In this document: piece after piece, positions 26,031 through 37,616 of the stretch
Numbering within the stretch: position 1 is the stretch's first letter
Layout of the letters: every line of letters begins with the position of its first letter
From: Pyrenula massariospora
Lineage: Eukaryota; Ascomycota; Eurotiomycetes; Pyrenulales; Pyrenulaceae
Length of the DNA stretch: 64,000 nucleotides
Direction: 5' to 3'
NCBI GenBank assembly: GCA_021030905.1
Contig: JAGFMI010000010.1
Span: forward strand, 1,302,001 to 1,366,000
The notes under the pieces: model-generated
The model's input: the letters and a program-made list of their open reading frames with translations, nothing else
Told to the model about the DNA's origin: nothing
The model's database searches: none
Position numbers and translations under genes: made by a program

Positions 26031-26824
26031 ATGGTTTGTCACGTTCCCCTCACTATTGTGTTCGGGATGTTTTTCACGTCCGCGGCTACATGCAAGACTT
26101 GAGCGACTAACATTCACACTGCGTTTCCTAGACCCCGAGTCCACCACCTCCCTCTGTCACCGCGAACAGAAGCATCCCCCAGCGCCAAGAAACCCCTTCG
26201 CAACCTACCCAGAGCTTTTACGTCAACGCCCCAGCCCGCCAAAACTTTACCATCACCCCCACCAACTCCTCAACCCCCATTTTTACCGGCTCAACACACT
26301 TCTACAAGCCGAACGTCCGCATGTACCCCGTCGTCGCCCCTCCCCATCCCCGATACTACGCCGTCTCCACTATCGACCTACACTTGAGGAGCCTCCGCCG
26401 TGGCAAAATGGACATTCGACTCCACTCCGGCCTCAAGTTCCGCATCAAGGCCGGCAAAAAAGCGGTACACACCTACTTTCCCTACCACTCCCCCAACCTC
26501 AACAGACAGGTATCCTGGTGGAGCCGAAACAACTCCGACGTGTTCTGCGCCGCCGAAGACGGCGCACCGGTGGCGCGCTACACGACCAACAACTCGTGGG
26601 TGCGGGAGCGTGAGGGCACGCTGGAGCTGTTCGGGCGGATGTCGAGAGACGCGATGGATGAGATGATTTTGATCATGATGGGGATGAGGAGGCTGGGGCG
26701 TCATCTGCAGGCTCAGGCGGCGGGGGCGAATCGTTCGGGCTATTCGGCAGCTGGGGGAGCGGCGGGGTCGATGTCTACGAGTGCCGGTGCGACGGGGGCG
26801 TCGTCGTGTGGTTCGGGATGCTAG
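26031..26824 (+). CDS. Small tubby/LURP-one-like beta-barrel protein (hypothetical)
   Basis: Exon 2 (26132-26824) follows a good branch site (CTAAC near 26107) and TAG acceptor (26129-26131). The only start that fits in phase is an ATG at 26031-26033 directly before a GTTTGT donor, so exon 1 contributes just Met. That gives 231 aa. The N-terminus is a Pro/Gln/Ser-rich disordered stretch. Then comes a domain with many short strands (NFTITP, RYYAVSTIDLHL, VSWWSRNNSDVF, APVARYTTNN, TLELFGRM) and a terminal helix (DEMILIMMGMRRLGRHL). This pattern resembles tubby-like/DUF6593 proteins, which are mostly uncharacterised. The tail is Gly/Ala/Ser-rich and ends in CGSGC. Alternative starts cannot be excluded. 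There is no evidence that it belongs to the PKS cluster 0.8 kb upstream. Confidence 0.6.
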
Positions 26825-28532
26825 AGGATGGGACTTGGGGCGGTGTGGTGGGGATCGGCCTGTAGAATGCATACCTAAATAAAAGAAGTAATCCATCATT
26901 GAAGAATGATTCGAAACTTCTTTCCGCTCGTAAGAAATGTCTCGATGGACTCGCTGGCCGGGGGCTAGATATCTCTGACACTCCAGGCCCTTGTAGGGCT
27001 ACTGTTAGAGCGTCTTGCGCTTCTCCTGAGGCGAGTATGTCGGAGGAAGAGATTGAGTAGGTCGTGGGTAAATCTTGGAGGTAGTGTGCATATGGAATCG
27101 GAGAATGTTCCTTGAGCGTGATGCCATGAGTCTCTATCGTGTTTAGTAGACTGCCATCAACAATCCTCGCCTTTTCACGACGCTTCTCCTTTTTCTTCCA
27201 AATAACGCTCACAGTTGAAGAAGAAGATGCGTAGCTCCCCCGTCACATCATCGTCGAGCTTTCCAAGACGCAGCTTCTTCCATGATCCGCTCCACCGGCT
27301 TCATTCAGATCCTTGGGCTTCTATTTCTCTGTCTCTTCCTTGCTACAGTGGGCTGTTTCTTCGTTATTGGTCAAGGAACATGGAATTCGACTACAGTTTT
27401 ACGCTCGTTTATCTCCCGTCGGTGTTGACCCGTTGAAATGTTCTCAGATCAATCCAAACAATTTTGTCTAGCGACACTGGTGGCTGGCCTCTCAAGGTCT
27501 TGGAGCATGAGCATCAAAATCCCGCTTGATTTGCTCAGCCAATTTTGCTGTCACCGACGCGCAGAGGCCACGATTCTGGCTTGAATAAGTTTCTGTAACG
27601 TGCTGAATAACCTACCTCATATCCACCCCACCAAGTCATCTTTAGCATGTTCCCAGCCAGTACGTGAGCGTCTGCGGGGCATCGATGATATTCCTGCTGA
27701 GGCGAGGAAGGAGGACGTTTTTAGCAAAAGAGGCCAACATGCAAATGATCCTGAAGAGCTCTAGGCGAATATCTGTCAAAGAACTAAAAGCGACGGAACC
27801 AACCCAGAGCTTAAGCGCTCGGATTAAGGTTTTGGTGACACCTAGGGATGAGAAAACGAAACTCTGAGTCTTTATTCCAGATGGAACTTTTCATAGAAAA
27901 ATCAACAGTGATTATTATTTGCTCCTTCAAGGCACGCAGAGAAGTCGATGATAAGTGTAACATAAGCTCCCGACTGGACATCGGTGCCTACATCCTCCGC
28001 AAAGAGTGGCGCTCCAGCATTGCGTCTGCGCTCACGTAGCATTACGAGAGGGCGGGGGAGAGAGCGAACCGATCAAATGCTTTCAGGTGAATGATCATAT
28101 GGATTAAAGAAGAGGTCTAGCGGGCGAAAACTTCGTTTAAGTCGCGAAGCTGGCGCTAACCCGATGCGAATCCTCTAACCTGGTCTGATACCTTAGTTAA
28201 GAGATTTACGCTTCCCCCTTCGGCTGCAGAGGACGTGAACGATTTTGAAAGGTTTTATCCGCATGATGAATTCAATTGTATGGGGCATTGGGTATTCAGG
28301 GACGGCAGGATGTCTCGCCACAGCCCCCGTAGTACAGCACAACGTACCCGGCCAAGATTCTCGTCATACAAAAGTAAGCTTATTTCGATGCACATCTCTA
28401 CCCTAGTATGTGCCATAGTACAACTACAAACAGATTATGTAAGAAAAAACGTGTTGAAAGTCATGCCCTCCAGTGCATGCGTGGTGTTCAAGTGCCAACA
28501 CCAACTGAAACAAAACCTTTTTCATCCAATCG
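26825..28532. other. Intergenic, no supported gene
   Basis: A 1.7-kb spacer between convergent genes. A 145-codon minus frame (26775-27212) overlaps the end of the tubby-like gene and shows no domain. I regard it as chance. Confidence 0.5.
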
Positions 28533-29599
28533 CTACCGTCGCGGAGGATTTTGCCCAGCATCCATCTCCACCGCGTCCCTCTCTCGCGCCTCCGGCAGCT
28601 CCGAGTAGTTGCTCTCGCTCGTCCCCGAGCCCTTCCACGTCGAAATCGTGCCATCGCCGGTGCGAAACGTGCCGCCCTCACTGCGCAGGAACACCGGTGT
28701 TTTGACCGCGTCGTGTTCTTCCTCAGCGGGTAGCTCGTGCTTGACGCTCGGCGCGTGACGCATGTGATGCTGCTGATGCTGCTGCTGCGGTTGTGGCGCC
28801 ATGGGCAGGGGATTCTGTTGCGGTACGTGTTGGTCCGGTGGCGGCCATATGCTGCTCGGTGCTTGCGAGTCTCTGGCGCGGACCCGGCGCTGTTTTCGGC
28901 GCTGTCGGAAGAAGAGGGCGATGACGAGGAAGAGGACGGCGAGGGCGCCGGCGGCGACACCGACGCCGATGCCGGCTTTGGCGCCGGAGGAGATGCCGCT
29001 GCTGGGCGATGGTGTGGGGGTGGAGGGCGCGGGCGCGGTGGTGGTCGGGGAAGAAGTCGATATGGTGGAACCTGAGGTCAACGATGTCGATGAGCTACTG
29101 CTGCTGCTGCCGCTGCCGCCGATCGGGCCATTCCCTGCGAGGTAATAAGGTTTTATGTCGTCCGGAGATGGCGCGGTGAAGGTCTCCTCGCTCGGATTTG
29201 GACATTTTACTTTGCCAGAAGAGTCGATACCACAGCAGGCCCAGAGATTCGTTTGCGAATTGTAGGTTATATCAGGTAGAGATTGATCGACTGTACATAG
29301 ATAATCAGTAACCTTGTTCAATCCAAGACAACGGTATGCAGGGTAGAGTTGACAAGGTCGTGCGGATACTCACCGCAGCGGCGGAAGCAGTTCTTGTCTG
29401 AATATTTTGGATCATCGCAGCTTCCAGTGTACCATCCACTTCCTCCCACCTGTGAGTGTGTATAGTGGCATAGTCCAAACTCTGTACACGTGTCGCCTCT
29501 CTCGCAACAGGTCACAAACGGCGTCGATGAGTTCGTTGAACCGCAGGGAACATCCGGCGTCGGATCGCCAAAGGCATTGTAGCATTGGCCATTCGCCAT
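28533..29599 (-). CDS. Cysteine-rich single-pass membrane protein (sensor-like, hypothetical)
   Basis: Two exons (29599-29374 and 29290-28533) join across an 83-nt intron (GTGAGT..CTGAT..ACAG) to 327 aa. The first about 110 residues hold a cysteine-rich domain (GQCYNAFG, CCERGDTC, CDDPKYSDKNC, LWACCG). A Ser/Thr/Pro stalk follows, then one membrane segment (IGVGVAAGALAVLFLVIALF) with a basic stop-transfer RQRRKQRR. The cytoplasmic tail is Gln/His/Pro-rich. This architecture matches a common ascomycete family that resembles Mid2/Wsc-type wall sensors, whose function is mostly unknown. Unusually, no signal peptide precedes the Cys-rich domain: an in-frame stop lies a few codons before the ATG, so topology rests on the internal segment. 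Confidence 0.75.
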
Positions 29600-32500
29600 G
29601 ATCTCAGCTTGAATAGTTCAGGATGCTTCTCTACACTTGGGGTGAGAGGGCCGCTCCCTCAAGATGGAGTTTCCAAAGAGGGGAAATCGTAGAATCGACT
29701 GGCGATGCTAAGGGAACAACCAGGCACGACTGGGCTGAGAGCCAGAGGTCGAGCATTTCTGCGGCTCTGGGGGTAGAGATACGACAGGGGGTGACTGTCG
29801 GTGCGAAGGGGCTCGTGGCTGTTGTGGGCCCATGAGCGGGCTGAGCTTCCTTCTATAACATTTCCATACATTTTGACTGGACCGGGCCCTGGAAAGGATG
29901 TTAGCAGGGAAGCCTGCGGGATGTTGTGCGACACTTGATACCTTAACGGGGAGAACGTGAGCTCGACGTGGGCATTTTGGACATCGATTGGATACCGTAG
30001 GGGGATCCAAGCTTCCGCCAAGGATGTCCGAGGACTGAAGAATATGTCTCAGCATCCAGAGGTTTCTGCTGCTCGCTCAGTGCTTAACGGCAAGAGACAT
30101 TGTTTGACATCGTGTTCCTCTTTGGGACGGACGGTGGGCCAACTCTCTTGTTCGAGGCTGAGGGATGCGCGCTGCATGTCCGGCCAGTTTCAGGATTCTC
30201 TAAGCCCGATGCGGAAAGCCGAAGGTTTAGGATGAGATCGGTGGCTTGAGATTAAGCCCACCTATCAAACAAGCCTGCCACCACCAACCGGCAAGGCTCG
30301 GCCAAAAATAGTTTACCGAACCGTCTGCCCCCTTTTTTCTTCTTCGAAGCTGTGTCCTCACGAACTGTTTCAATGACTTCAATTTCTTGTACTCTGAGAG
30401 CAGATTCCTATTTCGGATCGTTGGCATGAATGTGGTGACACCCTTCGCCATGATGCCAGCAATTTACCCGCAATGTCTTGCTCAAAATTCTGGCTACTGA
30501 TAACTTTCTGAGCCGTCATGCGTCTCAACAGAAATGGAACCCTGCATGCTACGCAATGCTGAACGGCAGTGGTCCGAATACTCAAGTTCGATTACTAAAA
30601 GTAGCCACTGCCACGGTTTTTTATGTTGACTGATCACATACAAACCTTGCGGAAACGAACCGATAGCATTCCTCAACAGATCATATGTTCGGCATATTCC
30701 ATTTCTTTGCAAACACCCTCGAGGCCATCATAGCTACAAGTCACTGACAGTCAAAAGTCGATGTTAAAGAGCTACAGAAATTATTCTTCTATGGGAGATC
30801 TCTGAATATCCTTTCAGTCACTCTTGGTGCTTATGTCAAGCAAAATCCAACCTCATGAAACAACTCCTCAATGGAAATATCTGCTGGGCCCTGCTTTAAT
30901 ACTTACTTTCATTATCGAGAATACTGTTGTTCCCGCCTATAACTCCTTGTGCCGTATTGCGATTTTTGAATCTACTACAATAGAAGTAAGCCAGCATATA
31001 CCCGCCATTGGAACAATAGCTCTTCAAGGACTCTTCAACTCCGAGGTCAACGGGTTTCAGGTGCGGGGCACGGGGCAGGGCTTGTAGCTTCAGGAGAGCA
31101 ATCCATAGATATGCACACATAACTTCGTACACGACCTGTTGCCCTCATGATCTCATCTAGTTGTTCCCAGGTCCGTTTTGTCTATTTGAAGCATGACCAC
31201 CGCCATCGTCTCATGAACTACACCGAGTATAGCGTATAGCGCCTTGCATCCCACTGACGAGCGAATCATAGGCTCAAACGGCTCTAGTAGAGACATACTG
31301 AAACCGCGAGCTAGCTCTGGCAACCAACTCGCCAGTTGAGGGCTTCTACGTGTCTTGGCTTGTCCGTTCATGCCATCTTGGGCTGTCGAGGCTGGGTATC
31401 CAAAGTCGTGGCGCATCTGCTTGTTAGTATTGGCGTCCGTCCGGGTAATATGGGATGTACCACAACCTCTGACATCCAGTCTCGTGTGCGTCCCCGCGTT
31501 TTACTACATGCTCCTGCTTGTTCCACGGCATATACACTTTGCATATTATATCGTTGATTTAACGGTAGATTCTCTTAGGTTCTATTCTGATCAGCGCATC
31601 TCTCCAACGATGGTTACCGTCTGTGGCAGTTTCAGGCCTTAGCCTGTGATTTTTACGTTGAAACTTGCTATCTCCGAGATTATGCTGTTCGAGGTCGCCT
31701 CTGCGAGAGGCAGTTGTATCCAAGTTTGCTGTGTTCGAAGTTGCTATTCGCTCAAAGACTCTGGCTACCGCAAGGGAAATCGTAGGACACAGTCATATTG
31801 CCTTACCCGGTAACTGTAGTGGAAAGCGCCGATATCCATATGGGTGCGTGTTACGTTGCGGGCGCCTTTTTTGATAACAAGTTCGTCAGTCTCCGGTGGG
31901 ATATTCTCATACAGACAACGGAGCCAGGATGTGTCGCTCTTGTTGTGGTAAGGCTGCTGGCGCTTCCGAATCTCAACTAAGCCGTCGCCGTATGTGAAAT
32001 ATCCTTTCCTCAGAGGCTGGGAGCTGAAATATGAGGCGTGGTCAGGCGGCCGATGCCACTTTCATGTGACTTGTCAAAGTCCTCCGTCAGCAGCTTGGCA
32101 TCTCTTGGCACCCGCCCTCTGCACTCCGCACTTCGAATCAAGATCACACCTTAATGTTCCTCAGGCCATCCTGGCGTTTTTCTGTACTCGATCCCCTAGT
32201 CTACTTCTGCACGATTGTCAGCAGGCTGCATTTGCTACTGGTTGCAACGCTTAGCCGTTTGCCTACTTAGGGGTTTGACCTCGCGAGTCTCTCCAGCTTG
32301 GACGCCGTGTTTCTCTTGGCTCGGGTGAAGCGCTGCGAGATTTCATAATGTCTACGAATCAGTTTTATCAGGCTGCTTACCACTACTACCTGAGTGCAGC
32401 GTGACGCCTCTGAAGATTGGTAGGCAGACCTCAACCCTCGATGGGGCCAATCAGCTTCAGGCCCTTAGCTCAGCCTCTTCCTTCAGCTGCACTAAAGGCA

Positions 32501-32736
32501 GGCTGACAGCTGCTTTGACTTTGACACTTCGCATTGCCGTACAGGAATGATTTTTTGCGAGAACAATGTCTTACAATGCCACCATCAGCTCGTTCCTCAA
32601 AACACTGAGGTTATAAAGCTTGCCGGCTTGCTGATTTCTTGGACGCTCTCCACTTTTCCTTAGCTCCTTGATCTGTACATTTCAAGTTGAACTTTGTCGT
32701 ACTCAAAATCTAGAGGTGAATACTACATACGTAAAG
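29600..32736. other. Gene-poor 3.1-kb region
   Basis: Only short frames (none above about 120 codons) with no domain or paired splice sites. No terminal repeats, transposase-like frame or clear AT skew was seen, so I do not call a transposon. It could hold a non-coding RNA or decayed sequence that I cannot recognise. Confidence 0.45.
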
Positions 32737-34206
32737 ATGTTGAACCATGCTTGCAGATCCACACAGCCATGCTTTTGTCCACCTCATCCCGAGTACCAGA
32801 ACAATACTTCACACGTAGAAGCACAGCTTCAAACTGGAACAGGCCATGATCAGGTCCCTCTGAGTCGCCCAACAGGCACAGTCGTAGGGTTGAATGATGG
32901 CCAAATTTTCCCCCCTGAACACTTTGACGGGGCACCAAGCTTCGCACAGCTGGTAAATGCAGCAGCGGATCGAGCACCTCTTCGCAACAATGTCCGGTCA
33001 GGCAGCCTTCTGAAGCAAAATTATTGAATGACTAACATCTCCTAGAGTCGTCGTCGTGCTTGCTCAGTTCCCCGACAAGAAATTTAGTGCCGATCACAAT
33101 ACCGCGCATTTTGACAAACTATTCTTCAAGCCGGGCGGCGTTGGATTTGGCAGCGTGAGTGAGTACTACAAGGACGTAAGCCATGGGAATATCTCCTTGG
33201 TCGGCGAGGTGGTCGGTCCCTTCACCATGCCCCATCCGATAACGTACTACTCCCATGGCGATGCTGGCCGCGGTGCGAGCCCCAACACTCAGGATCTGGG
33301 CGACGATGTTGTGAACGCCGCGATTAGTAAGCTCGGGGATCTCGGTCCATACGACAACGACCATAATGGCTATGTGGACGCCTTTATCATTGTCCACGCC
33401 GGCAGTGGGGCCGAACAGTCTGGCAACAAGAACGACATCTGGTCTGTTAAATGGGTGCTTCACAAAGAACGTGTTGTTGGTAAAGCGAAAGTGTTCGGGT
33501 TTCTTACGATCCCAGAAGATGCGCAAATTGGCGTCTGCGTTCACGAACTCGGCCATCTGCTCTTCGGATGGCCTGACCTATATGATACCGACTCCAGCTC
33601 CGAGGGAATCGGAAACTGGTGTGTGATGGCTGGAGGAACATGGGGTGGGAGCCCGCCCGGATCGAAGCCGGTTCATCCATCCGCGTGGTGTAAGGCGCAA
33701 CAGCAATGGGTTAGTGTCGTGAACGAGACGGCCAACCGTCCGGTCTCTTTCCAGGACGTGAAAGCGACGAATAGTATCCATCGTGTCTGGACCAATGGAG
33801 ACCAAGCGAGTAAGGAGTATTTCCTGCTCGAGAACCGCCAGAAAACAGGCTATGATACGTTTCTTCCTGGAAACGGTCTTCTCAGTAAGTCTCAAGACCG
33901 TACAAACTATTGTAGTCTTGTATTGACCTTTCCCAAGTATGGCACATCGACGACACCGTGCCAAGCAACGCAGACGAGAAGCACCGCAAAGTCGATCTGA
34001 TCCAAGCAGATGGCCTCGGGCAGCTTTACATCAAGGCCGGACGCGGCGACCCCGGAGATCCGTACCCAGGGACTGCAAACAATCACTCGTTTGCAGTGGG
34101 GACAAAGCCCAACAGCAAAGGTTACAATGGGCAGGACACGAAAGTAGCGGTGACTGGGATCACTGCTGCCGGGGCGGTGATAAACACTAACATCAAGATC
34201 AAGTGA
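32737..34206 (+). CDS. M6-family (immune inhibitor A-like) zinc metalloprotease
   Basis: Exons 32737-32996, 33046-33884 and 33938-34206 join in phase to 455 aa. Introns are 49 and 53 nt; the first has a perfect GACTAAC branch site. The zinc motif VHELGH sits at His253-Glu254-His257, followed by WPDLYDTD. The lead-in VLAQFPDKKF and the later GIGNWCVMAGG and LLIWHIDDT segments are hallmarks of M6 peptidases. The start chosen is the first ATG of the block; a longer open frame upstream lacks an ATG. There is no obvious signal peptide, although the N-terminus is Cys-rich (CFCPPHP). Secretion is therefore uncertain from sequence. It stands alone, with no partner gene nearby. Confidence 0.88.
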
Positions 34207-35279
34207 TATGTACGACGCTGGACAAGCGTCTGTGGTTGGAGACAGTTTTGATGTTGTCGTACCGGTGCTTCCAGAGACAGAAGAAACACACGAGGCGAGA
34301 GACTTGGAAAAGGTGCTGAACTTACCATGCAGTTTGCTAAGGAGTTGAAGTACGGACAGAAAAAGGCTTCAACAGAGCAACCAGGAGACAGCAAAGACTT
34401 AAGTATTGTAGGCTTATCATGTTCCATATAGTCATAGCGTCGTCTAAATAAAACCCTACATCGACGGATCTACCTCGGGACTATCAAGAGAGCCAATAAA
34501 TTTCAATGCCGCCATTGCCCAGATCCATGGCATCGCGTGCCGGCCAGCGCGAGACGCCTCTGACAGGAGCCTAACAGCGCCTGGGATCCACGTATAAAGA
34601 GACAGAGCGCAGAGCAAAACAAGCGCGAATCGTGCGGCGGCACGACTCGCCATCAAGGCGGTGTCTCAGAGGTCGTGCCTTATCTAATATACGCCAGGGC
34701 GTGCGCCAGCGTTAACAAATCAGACGCGCTGCGACTCGAGTCTTTGAAGGTTCCAAAAACAGCAAGTCGAGGCGAGCGGGGCGGCCGTTCTTGTCAGGCA
34801 GGTTATCCGAGCTTTTCATCCCAGGCACGCCGGCCGTGACTTCAACACCACTTCCCTAGCAGTGACCAGAAATCTAACGCTTTACCGCATCTTTCAATGC
34901 TAGAGGCTAGATGATTCTGCGACCAGATGTTCTATCAAAACCTTAAGCTCAGGGCAGTCTTGGCGGACCTCTCAGGATTTCGACCGTTAGACCAGGGCCA
35001 ATCCGTTTCGCTCGAGACGCGGGAGGCGAGGCCCCACCCTAGTGGCGTTCCCGCCCCATCCCGATGTCAGCATTTACGTACCGGGTTGAGAATCGAAGTT
35101 CCTCTTTGACCTGGCTTTGAAGTCTTGAATGATGCTCATGGAGATGTTTAGCTAGGTCTTTTGTTTTAGCGTCGTAATCCAATGGCTCTACTGGCGCAAC
35201 CTATACCAAAGTCTTTCGTTCTGTGATTGATCCCACTATCCTTTTATGCTTACTCTTGCAGCTCATCTCGAGCTCCAAC
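34207..35279. other. Intergenic, no supported gene
   Basis: A 1.07-kb spacer holding the 3' region of the M6 protease gene and the promoter of the transporter. The GC-rich stretch around 34540-34830 has no open frame worth calling. Confidence 0.5.
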
Positions 35280-37078
35280 ATGGCGAGGTCATTTCACGAC
35301 GACGTCGACACCAAAAGAATACCGCCAAAACGGTGGAGGGAAAGTAGAAAATGGGGACTTGATCTTGACGCTGCACGGCGCTATTTGCTATTGACGTGCA
35401 GTATTGGAGGGCAAGTCCACCTTTGCTCGTCCAAAGGACTAGATAGCTGATCTATTACTCTAGCTTGCAGATCATCTGGTCGACAATCTTATCGAGTGGA
35501 ACAGTAAGTCTTTTCATGCCACCTTGGCAAACGTCTGCTAAAGCTCCCCATCAGCCGTTTCTCATCTCACTTGGTTTTCCCAAATCGTCAACAGCATTGA
35601 TATGGACCATTGCACCATTTTGCGGCGCTTTTGTGCAGCCCCATTTTGGCATGCTCAGTGATCGGTCGCGAAATCAATATGGTCGTCGAAGACCATTCAT
35701 GCTTGGAGGTGCCGTAGCCGTCAGCGTGTCATTAGTGTGCTTTGGATTCTCGCCATCCATTGTTTGTGGAATCCTGGATATGCTCGGCTCGAACATTTCC
35801 GAGGCTCATATGCAGAGACTCGGGATGGCAAATGCAGTGCTCTGGTTCTGTGTCTTCAATATCGCCCTGCAACCTTTGACAGTCGGGAGTCGAGCTTTCA
35901 TCGTCGAAAATTGTGCCGCAGAAGAGCAAGTCACAGTGCATGCATGGGCCAGTCGTATACAAGGATTGAGCAGCATCGCAGGGTACTTTCTAGCTTCACT
36001 GCCTCTACCGGAAATCTCCTCCTATGAGTCATTACCGCAATTTTCGACATTATGCCTATTATCGAGCTTTCTCCTGCTGGCGACTGTTGTCGTTAGTTGC
36101 TATTTCGTTCATGAGAAAGCGCCTCGGTACCTACCGATAGTCGAAATCCACAACAGTGGCCTAAGTGCCAAAATCAAGCATCTCATTTCGGGCCTGCGAC
36201 AAATACCACGGCCAATCCGCAAAATATGTCTCGTTCAGTGCTTCGCCTGGATGGCGTGGTTTCCTTTCCTAGCCTACTACACGACATATATCGCCGAGAC
36301 CCGCGACCTAGAATCTTCTACGTCGCTAGTCATCGGTCAAAAACCCCTTGACACACTCCAACAACCAGCAACATCCCCAAAACCGGCCTCGCTCAGGTTC
36401 GGCTCCTTCGCTGGCCTCCTCCTCGCTGTAGTCTCATTTGCCTCCACCTGCATCCTCCCTCTAATCGCCTCCCGCATGTCTTCGTCATCACCATCACCCG
36501 AGAAAAGCCCCGCATTACATCCCGACCGCCGATCTGACGCAGCATCAACCATCCCGACCTCGACTCTGACTTGGATCTGGACCCTCGCCCATTTCTACTT
36601 CGCCGCCGCCCTCCTCGCCCTCACCTCCCTCGGCCTCTTCCTCCCCTCCTCGTCCTCGTCCCTGCGATCCGTAACGTCCCTAGTCCTCGTAGCCTCCATC
36701 GGCATCCCCTGGGCCATCACCCTCTGGGTGCCCTACTGCCTCGTCGGCGTCGAACTCCGCCGTGCGCGAGCAAGTCCCTCCGCCTTTGTCATCGAGGACC
36801 AAGACGAAGACGGAGACAGCGACCGCCACCGCGAGAATGGCACAATCGAGAAATTTACTGCGGAAAGTGAGGCGGATGGGGAGACAGGCGCCGTGATGGG
36901 CTTCCACAACACGGCAATCTCAGCGCCGCAGATTGTTTCCGCGGTGATTTCGGCGCTTGTCTTTGCGGTGGCGAAACGTGGGGGCGAGGGGTTGGGGCTC
37001 GAATGGGCGATGAGGATAGGGGGGTTGTGGGCCGTTGGCGCGGCGGTGTTGGCGTGGAGGATGGGGCGGGAGGCCTGA
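35280..37078 (+). CDS. Sucrose/GPH-type major-facilitator transporter
   Basis: Exons 35280-35410, 35464-35503 and 35555-37078 give 564 aa. The first intron uses a GC donor (GCAAGT) with a CTCTAG acceptor; it restores the diagnostic GGLQIIWS segment of sugar/H+ symporters. The second, 51 nt with GTAAGT, could be read through in frame but interrupts SSGT-PFLISLG, so I treat it as an intron. Family marks are IAPFCGAFVQPHFG, RNQYGRRRPF between helices 2 and 3, and FNTA-like HNTAISAPQI near the end. About twelve hydrophobic segments are visible. A long cytoplasmic Ser/Pro loop splits the halves (around SSSSPSPEKSP), and an acidic loop (EDQDEDGDSD) precedes the last helices. It likely imports an alpha-glucoside or related sugar; this is not a drug-efflux type transporter. 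Confidence 0.88.
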
Positions 37079-37616
37079 TGGAAGCTATGGGCGGGAGAGC
37101 AATAGATATTGACCTCAGTATGCTGTGAGAATGGCGGCGTCTGGTTGGACTGTGGCGTTTTTTGTCGTCTCGGATAGACTAAGAAGGGACCTAGTTATTG
37201 CGACCTATTTATAGGCGATGTACCCATTTGATAGCGGTTTAGGAGAGAATTGGGAAAATGACCTGGATTGATTACTCTCTCTCTCTCTTCTTCGCAATCT
37301 TTTCCAACCGTCTTCCTCAGTCTCTCTGCCTGTCGTCGCTGGGCAAAATTGACAGTGTCCATTGTAACATTTCTGTCGCAGAGTCGGGAATCGCTCAGAG
37401 AATAAGTTCCGAAGTTTCTGATTCCTATCCCATTTGCCATCTCGATACTGCAGAATTATGAAGTCGAAAATCGTCGAACATAAGCAGTTTATCTATTTTG
37501 GCCTTTTAGCCGGTCTTTTGGTGTCCTTTTTCGCAAGTTTTTCTAGCCAACAAATCTCGTTTAGGAGCGAAGATATTTGCGTGTATATTAGCTAGCCTCT
37601 GAAAATTGTATTGAGG
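37079..37616. other. Intergenic, convergent spacer
   Basis: The 3' regions of two convergent genes. No frame with support. Confidence 0.5.

Noticed and set aside
26775-27212. 145-codon minus frame after the tubby-like gene
   Set aside because: Overlaps the end of a supported gene; no motif, no splice support and no second exon.
29600-32736. Possible transposon or viral-type relic in the gene-poor stretch
   Set aside because: No terminal repeats, target duplication, transposase or polymerase motif on either strand.
35280-37078. Transporter as exporter of the PKS product
   Set aside because: Its motifs are those of sucrose/GPH symporters, and it lies 10 kb beyond the PKS with unrelated genes between.
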